Assembly: GCA_023425455.1 (NCBI GenBank)
Contig: JAFACP010000074.1
Span: 1-9,535 of the forward strand
Direction of reading: 5' to 3'
Length of the DNA stretch: 9,535 nucleotides
Source: Pseudomonadota bacterium
GTDB lineage: Bacteria; Pseudomonadota; Gammaproteobacteria; Enterobacterales; Enterobacteriaceae
Below, in pieces: positions 5,636 to 9,535 of this stretch. The translations under genes and the position numbers were made by a program. How positions within the stretch are numbered: the stretch's first letter is position 1; each line of letters opens with the position of its first letter. The notes beneath the pieces were generated by a model. That model was not told where the DNA came from. It saw only the letters and a program-made list of their open reading frames with translations, and did no database searches.

Positions 5636-5988
5636 AGGATCCCGAGCACATTTTCCGGTGGACGGCCAATCCGCGCCTGGCCGTTGGCGACCACGACAGG
5701 GCGCTCAATCAGCTTCGGATTTTCCACCATCGCCTGGATCAGCATCTCTTCGGTTAAATACGGGTCGTCGAGATTGAGCGACTTGTAGAGATCCTCCTTC
5801 TGGCGCATCAGCTCGCGTGCGCTGCCCATTCCCAGCATATGCAGCAGCTGGCGTAGGGTCTGCGCGTCCGGCGGCGTCTCCAGATACAACACCACCTGCG
5901 GCTCAATGCCGTTAGACTTCAGCAGGCTGAGGGTATCGCGACTCTTGGAGCAGCGTGGGTTGTGGTAAATCGTAACCGCGTCTGTCAT
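5632..5988 (-). CDS. arsC: ArsC/YfgD-family glutaredoxin-like reductase
   Basis: A 118-residue thioredoxin-fold protein of the glutaredoxin-dependent arsenate reductase family, matching E. coli YfgD (listed as arsC), whose physiological role is not firmly established. The active-site Cys13 sits in HNPRCSKSRDTL (9-20). Arg62, Arg96 and Arg109 correspond to the three anion-binding arginines of plasmid ArsC (60, 94, 107). The start is ATG at 5988 with AGGAG 5 nt upstream. It lies 13 nt after bepA on the same strand, as in E. coli, so the two are probably cotranscribed. Its stop (5634-5632) overlaps the stop of the convergent transposase-like gene. No arsB or arsR is nearby, so a dedicated arsenic-resistance role is not supported by context. 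Confidence 0.92.
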   Translation of the reverse strand: MTDAVTIYHNPRCSKSRDTLSLLKSNGIEPQVVLYLETPPDAQTLRQLLHMLGMGSARELMRQKEDLYKSLNLDDPYLTEEMLIQAMVENPKLIERPVVVANGQARIGRPPENVLGIL

Positions 5989-6001
5989 GAGATCTCCTGT
6001 A

Positions 6002-7465
6002 TTACATTTTTTCGTACGGCTTAAAGCGTTGCTGCAGGCTTCTTAGCTGGTCTATCCGCGCGTCATAGCGCGCCTGCTGCAGGCTGCCAAGCTTGACCTG
6101 CGAGCTTGCGCTACTGAGCAGAGATATCGCCTGATCGAGACGGCCAACCAGCGCAAATCCTTCCGCGCGCGCGGCGAGCTCTTGATCCCGGTGTCCCGCC
6201 TGCGCCTGTGCCTGCGCAAGCAGATCCCAGCCGTTAGGGTCGTCTTTATTATTAAAGGTATAGCGATTCAGAATGTTGACCGCTTCATTTGCCTGGCCGC
6301 CCTGCAGGTAAGCATTGGCGAGGTTAAGCTGCAGTACCGGATTGTTGCGCAGATCTTTCGCCGCTTTCAGGCGATTAATCGCGTCAGGGGCTTTTTTCTG
6401 CCCGAGATCGATATCCGTGGCGAGGTCGAGATACCACGGGTTATTTGGCTCGGCCGCCAGCAGCGGCTGCAGCGCTTTACGCGCCTCATCATATTTACTG
6501 GCTTCCATTGCCTGCAGGGCGCGGCCATACTGCGCCGCGTTTTTCTCACGCACGTTGCCTCTCGCCAGCGCATCCAGCATGTCGTTGGTCAGCTGATTAA
6601 GCCCGGATTTATACATCCCAAGCGTTCTGACTTTCGCCATGAAGAAATCTTGCGATGATTGCACCACCACCGGGCGCATCTGGTTGGCACGGTTACGCGC
6701 ATCCGAAAGACGACTCTCCGGCAACGGGTGGGTCAGTAAAATTTCAGGCGGACGTGAGGAGTAGCGGGCCTGATCGAGCAGCTTCTCAAGGAAACCAGGC
6801 ATTGCCTGCGGGTCAAAACCCGAGCGCTGCAGAACCTGGATGCCAATGCGGTCTGCTTCCTGCTCGTTTTGCTGGGTAAAGCTGATCATGCCCTGACGCG
6901 TGCCGGCCAGCGTACCGGTCAGCGCCGCCATTCCGGCCTGAGGACTGGCCATCGCCAGCAGAATAGAGCCCAGTGCGCCAACCCACGTCAGCGGGGCATT
7001 GCGTTTCTGGTCTTCCATGGCGCGCGCCAGATGGCGCTGGGTAACGTGAGAAATTTCGTGCGCCATAACCGACGCCAGCTGGCTTTCGTTATCGGCGTAG
7101 CGGAATAACGCCGAATGCAGAACCACGTTACCGCCAAAGAAGGCGAAGGCGTTGATTTCGTCGTTATTGATTAAATAGAAGTGGAAGGGCGTTTTGACCG
7201 AATCGGCGTGGGCCACTAACCGCATGCCGAGTCCGTTAATATATTGCACCAACAGGGGGTCGTTAATCAGCGGAGCGCTACCGCGCAGCTGGCGAACATA
7301 GTAATCACCCATTTGCATCTCCTGACCAATGGAGAGCGTGCTTCCTGCTGAGGTGCCCATATCCGGTAATGAATCGGCCGAGTCAGCAAAAGCTGGTAAA
7401 ACCTGACCGACCGACAGCGCGGCGATAAGTGTTGCAACCAGAGTTTTTCTTAACTGCCTGAACAT
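6002..7465 (-). CDS. bepA: BepA periplasmic metalloprotease/chaperone
   Basis: BepA (formerly YfgC) is a periplasmic M48 zinc protease with a TPR domain that promotes LptD assembly and degrades stalled outer-membrane proteins. The 487 residues equal the E. coli length. An N-terminal signal peptide ends near AFA-DS (residues 25-29). The HEISH zinc motif is at 136-140 (His136, Glu137, His140), the third ligand Glu201 lies in QNEQEAD, and the regulatory His246 is in THPLPE. TPR-like helices fill about 305-487. It is followed by arsC with a 13-nt gap and diverges from perM. In E. coli the gene belongs to the envelope-stress sigma-E regulon; here only a weak match is seen upstream (GGTGAAC 7524-7518 and GTCAAA 7500-7495, spacing 17). 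Confidence 0.97.
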   Translation of the reverse strand: MFRQLRKTLVATLIAALSVGQVLPAFADSADSLPDMGTSAGSTLSIGQEMQMGDYYVRQLRGSAPLINDPLLVQYINGLGMRLVAHADSVKTPFHFYLINNDEINAFAFFGGNVVLHSALFRYADNESQLASVMAHEISHVTQRHLARAMEDQKRNAPLTWVGALGSILLAMASPQAGMAALTGTLAGTRQGMISFTQQNEQEADRIGIQVLQRSGFDPQAMPGFLEKLLDQARYSSRPPEILLTHPLPESRLSDARNRANQMRPVVVQSSQDFFMAKVRTLGMYKSGLNQLTNDMLDALARGNVREKNAAQYGRALQAMEASKYDEARKALQPLLAAEPNNPWYLDLATDIDLGQKKAPDAINRLKAAKDLRNNPVLQLNLANAYLQGGQANEAVNILNRYTFNNKDDPNGWDLLAQAQAQAGHRDQELAARAEGFALVGRLDQAISLLSSASSQVKLGSLQQARYDARIDQLRSLQQRFKPYEKM

Positions 7466-7502
7466 AACCTCTGTCCTGTGTTTGGTTGTGCTAATTTGAC
7501 CC

Positions 7503-7523
7503 GTGAACCTGTGTATCGTTCAC
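7503..7523. repeat. Inverted repeat upstream of bepA
   Basis: GTGAAC (7503-7508) and GTTCAC (7518-7523) are perfect 6-bp arms around a 9-nt spacer, about 40-60 nt before the bepA ATG and within its predicted leader. It could be an operator or a leader hairpin. No known binding protein is assigned. Confidence 0.35.
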
Positions 7524-7539
7524 CTTCTGTTGCTTTGCG

Positions 7540-7568
7540 AGTGTAGCCGTGTTGCGTCCTGATGAGAA
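7540..7568 (-). promoter_or_regulatory. Candidate sigma-70 promoter of bepA
   Basis: On the minus strand TTCTCA (7568-7563, 4 of 6) and TACACT (7545-7540, 4 of 6) are spaced 17 nt apart. The implied leader is about 67 nt. The rest of the 221-nt bepA-perM gap (7466-7686) shows no small gene or RNA that I can support. Confidence 0.35.
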
Positions 7569-7639
7569 TCTTATTCCATCGCCTTTTGCGAAACGTTACA
7601 TACCAGCAAAAAGCGAAAGTCTTTTTTGTGACAGTTAGA

Positions 7640-7645
7640 TACAAT
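7640..7645 (+). promoter_or_regulatory. Candidate -10 element of perM
   Basis: TACAAT matches 5 of 6 bases of the -10 consensus, 41 nt before the perM ATG. No good -35 is found at 16-18 nt upstream, so this is weak. Confidence 0.3.
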
Positions 7646-7686
7646 TCCTCTTCTCCGTCCAGCCGTCAGATTCAGGGAAGGGTTGT

Positions 7687-8748
7687 ATGCTCGAAATGTT
7701 ATTGCAGTGGTACCGGCGACGTTTTAGTGACCCGGAAGCCATTGCGCTGTTGGTTATTCTGGTCGCCGGATTCGGTATTCTTTTCTTCTTCAGCGGCCTG
7801 CTTGCCCCGCTGCTGGTCGCTATTGTGCTGGCATATCTGCTGGAGTGGCCGACCGTCCGCCTGGAAAATATTGGCTGTTCTCGCCGCTGGGCCACCAGTA
7901 TTGTGCTGGTGCTGTTTGTCGGCATCCTGCTGCTGATGTCGTTTGTGGTGATGCCCGTCGCCTGGCAGCAGGGGATTAATTTGATCCGCGATATGCCGGG
8001 TATGCTGAACAAGCTTTCTGATTTCGCCGCTACGCTGCCGCGCCGTTATCCGGCGTTGATGGATGCCGGCATTATCGATGCCATGGCCGAAAACATGCGC
8101 GCCCGCATTATGACGATGGGCGACTCGGTGGTGAAATATTCGCTGGCCTCCCTCGTCGGACTGCTGACGCTGGCGGTCTATCTGGTGCTGGTGCCGCTGA
8201 TGGTCTTTTTCCTGCTGAAAGATAAAGATCAGATGCTCAACGCCGTGCGCCGTATTCTGCCGCGAAATCGTGGCCTGGCAGGCCAGGTCTGGGAAGAGAT
8301 GAACCAGCAGATCACCAACTATATTCGCGGCAAAGTGCTGGAGATGATTGTCGTTGGCGTGACGACCTGGATTGCGTTCCTGATCTTTGGCCTTAATTAC
8401 TCGCTGCTGCTGGCGGTGCTGGTGGGGCTTTCCGTGCTGATCCCCTACATCGGCGCCTTTGTGGTTACCCTTCCGGTTGTTGGCGTGGCGCTGTTCCAGT
8501 TCGGACTGGGGACGGAGTTCTGGAGCTGTTTTGCGGTCTACCTGATTATTCAGGCGCTGGACGGTAATCTGCTGGTGCCGGTGCTGTTCTCGGAAGCGGT
8601 GAATCTGCACCCGCTGGTGATTATTCTGTCGGTGGTGATTTTCGGCGGGCTGTGGGGATTCTGGGGCGTGTTCTTCGCGATACCGCTGGCCACGCTGGTG
8701 AAGGCTGTTGTCCACGCCTGGCCGGATGCGCCAGTGGCTGAAAAGTAG
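7687..8748 (+). CDS. perM: PerM, AI-2E family putative permease
   Basis: A 353-residue polytopic inner-membrane protein nearly identical to E. coli PerM (YfgO), a member of the AI-2E/YdiK exporter-like family whose substrate is unknown. Hydrophobic segments lie at about 18-55 and 70-92. A soluble loop (about 95-150) precedes further membrane segments from about 155 to the end. Family hallmarks are LIPYIGAFVVTLP and the C-terminal NLLVPVLFSEAVNLHPL followed by GFWGVFFAIPLA. The start is ATG 7687 with AAGGG (7678-7682) 4 nt upstream. It diverges from bepA and ends about 36 nt before a shared bidirectional terminator. The ligand cannot be deduced from sequence. Confidence 0.94.
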   Translation: MLEMLLQWYRRRFSDPEAIALLVILVAGFGILFFFSGLLAPLLVAIVLAYLLEWPTVRLENIGCSRRWATSIVLVLFVGILLLMSFVVMPVAWQQGINLIRDMPGMLNKLSDFAATLPRRYPALMDAGIIDAMAENMRARIMTMGDSVVKYSLASLVGLLTLAVYLVLVPLMVFFLLKDKDQMLNAVRRILPRNRGLAGQVWEEMNQQITNYIRGKVLEMIVVGVTTWIAFLIFGLNYSLLLAVLVGLSVLIPYIGAFVVTLPVVGVALFQFGLGTEFWSCFAVYLIIQALDGNLLVPVLFSEAVNLHPLVIILSVVIFGGLWGFWGVFFAIPLATLVKAVVHAWPDAPVAEK

Positions 8749-8784
8749 CGAGCGCGGCCCGAAGTCAAAGGTGATGCAGTAAAC

Positions 8785-8811
8785 AAAAAGGCAACTCAGG
8801 GTTGCCTTTTT
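8785..8811. terminator. Bidirectional intrinsic terminator between perM and bcp
   Basis: AAAAAGGCAAC (8785-8795) pairs perfectly with GTTGCCTTTTT (8801-8811) around the loop TCAGG. Each strand therefore ends in a U run after a GC-containing stem. It serves perM on the plus strand and bcp on the minus strand. Confidence 0.93.
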
Positions 8812-8819
8812 GCAGGCGT

Positions 8820-9290
8820 TCAGGCGTTCTCTTTCAGCCAGTTCAGTACCACATCGTGGTGATTACTGGTTTTGAAATCATCAAACACATGCTCAACCTT
8901 ACCGTTTGCATCAATCAGGAAACTGATGCGGTGAATGCCGTCGTAAGTTTTGCCCATAAAGGATTTTTCACCCCAGACGCCAAACTGCTCACATACCTGG
9001 TGGTCTTCATCGGAAAGGAGCGTGAAGTTGAGCAGCTCTTTCTCAGCAAAACGTGAAAGTTTCTCGGGTTTGTCGGTGCTGATCCCCAGCACTTCCACAC
9101 CGACTTTTTTCAACTTATCCATGTTGTCGCGTAAACCGCAGGCTTGTACGGTACAGCCCGGGGTCATGGCTTTTGGGTAGAAATAGACCAGAACACGCTG
9201 TCCCTGGAAGTCGGTCAAATTTACTTGCTCGCCGTCTTGATCCGGTAAGCTAAATTTCGGTGCGATGTCACCGGCTTTCAGTGGGTTCAT
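8820..9290 (-). CDS. bcp: Bcp, thioredoxin-dependent thiol peroxidase
   Basis: A 156-residue atypical 2-Cys peroxiredoxin of the BCP/PrxQ type that reduces hydrogen and organic peroxides in the cytoplasm using thioredoxin. Peroxidatic Cys46 lies in AMTPGC, with the resolving Cys51 five residues later, the spacing of E. coli Bcp. The length equals that of E. coli. Its ATG (9290) overlaps the gcvR stop as TAATG, and the ribosome site GGAG lies inside the end of gcvR, so translation is probably coupled. It ends 9 nt from the bidirectional terminator. Confidence 0.97.
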   Translation of the reverse strand: MNPLKAGDIAPKFSLPDQDGEQVNLTDFQGQRVLVYFYPKAMTPGCTVQACGLRDNMDKLKKVGVEVLGISTDKPEKLSRFAEKELLNFTLLSDEDHQVCEQFGVWGEKSFMGKTYDGIHRISFLIDANGKVEHVFDDFKTSNHHDVVLNWLKENA

Positions 9291-9535
9291 TACTCAACTC
9301 CATCTTGTTCATGCTGCGAATAATTGACGACGCTTATACTGCCTTGCGCGTGTAATTCTGTACAGAGGGCTTTGAACGCCTGCTCGATATTTGATGCATC
9401 CTGCGAGGCAGGGCTGTGTGCGGTAATCTGAATAAAAAGGAGAGGAAGTTCGCTGGTGTCGCTGGTCTGGGTGCGGGAAACCAGCTCAGCAATGTTCATC
9501 TGATGGCTGTCGAAAAGGGCCGTAAAGCGTTCGAT
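9290..9535 (-). CDS. gcvR: GcvR, glycine cleavage repressor, C-terminal 81 residues (partial at right edge)
   Basis: GcvR binds the activator GcvA when glycine is low and holds the glycine cleavage operon off. The visible part begins at the window edge (IERFTALFDSHQMNIAEL) and runs through the second ACT domain to the TAA at 9292-9290, matching the C-terminal region of the 190-residue E. coli protein, including ITAHSPAS and NIEQAFKALC. The ATG at 9499 is internal, not the start: the frame continues upstream with conserved residues. The gene overlaps bcp by 1 nt. Confidence 0.95.
   Translation of the reverse strand: MERFTALFDSHQMNIAELVSRTQTSDTSELPLLFIQITAHSPASQDASNIEQAFKALCTELHAQGSISVVNYSQHEQDGVE

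Noticed and set aside
4658..5642. Active IS481 insertion sequence
   Set aside because: No terminal inverted repeats were found, the catalytic core is short and altered, and the gene is arranged as a divergent regulator.
7699..8715. A 338-codon open frame on the minus strand inside perM
   Set aside because: Its product is rich in Gln, His and Arg with no recognisable domain, as expected from the antisense of a hydrophobic membrane protein. perM is strongly conserved on the plus strand.
1..9535. CRISPR arrays, tRNA or rRNA genes, prophage or toxin-antitoxin genes
   Set aside because: No spaced direct repeats, cloverleaf sequences or matching protein families were seen on either strand.

Overview
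The window is chromosomal DNA from a gammaproteobacterium of the Enterobacterales. The flanking genes (uraA, hda, arsC/yfgD, bepA, perM, bcp, gcvR) have the order and near-E. coli protein sequences expected of that order. The GC-rich codon use and residue choices suggest the Enterobacter/Klebsiella group; this placement is inference, not a database match.

Layout. Positions 1-917 hold the end of the uracil permease gene uraA, a hairpin terminator and hda, which starts at a CUG codon. Positions 954-5635 hold a block that interrupts the E. coli order hda-arsC. A minus-strand operon encodes a lactose/cellobiose-family PTS membrane subunit (EIIC), an N-terminal-nucleophile amidase of the glycosylasparaginase family, and an M17 (leucyl-type) aminopeptidase. 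The three genes are separated by 3 nt or overlap by 1 nt. Diverging from them is a regulator-like gene whose protein looks like a shortened, catalytically degenerate IS481-type transposase. Positions 5632-9535 return to the conserved core: bepA-arsC (minus), perM (plus, divergent from bepA), a near-ideal bidirectional terminator, then bcp and the 3' part of gcvR (minus).

The inserted block is the part worth attention. The 153-bp divergent region carries a strong CRP-like site centred 41.5 bp upstream of the predicted operon start, the class II activator position. It also has two inverted copies of AT(G/C)TTATGAG, one at each predicted start site. This is what a sugar-responsive, locally regulated PTS operon would look like.

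A working hypothesis, not proven by sequence, is that the EIIC imports a glycosylated amino compound such as GlcNAc-Asn or a short glycopeptide. The aminopeptidase would then free the N-terminus of the glycosylated Asn, and the amidase would split the sugar-amide bond. The sugar would feed amino-sugar catabolism and the aspartate would feed central metabolism. No EIIA or EIIB is encoded here, so those would be borrowed from another PTS. The transposase-derived protein would be the local regulator.
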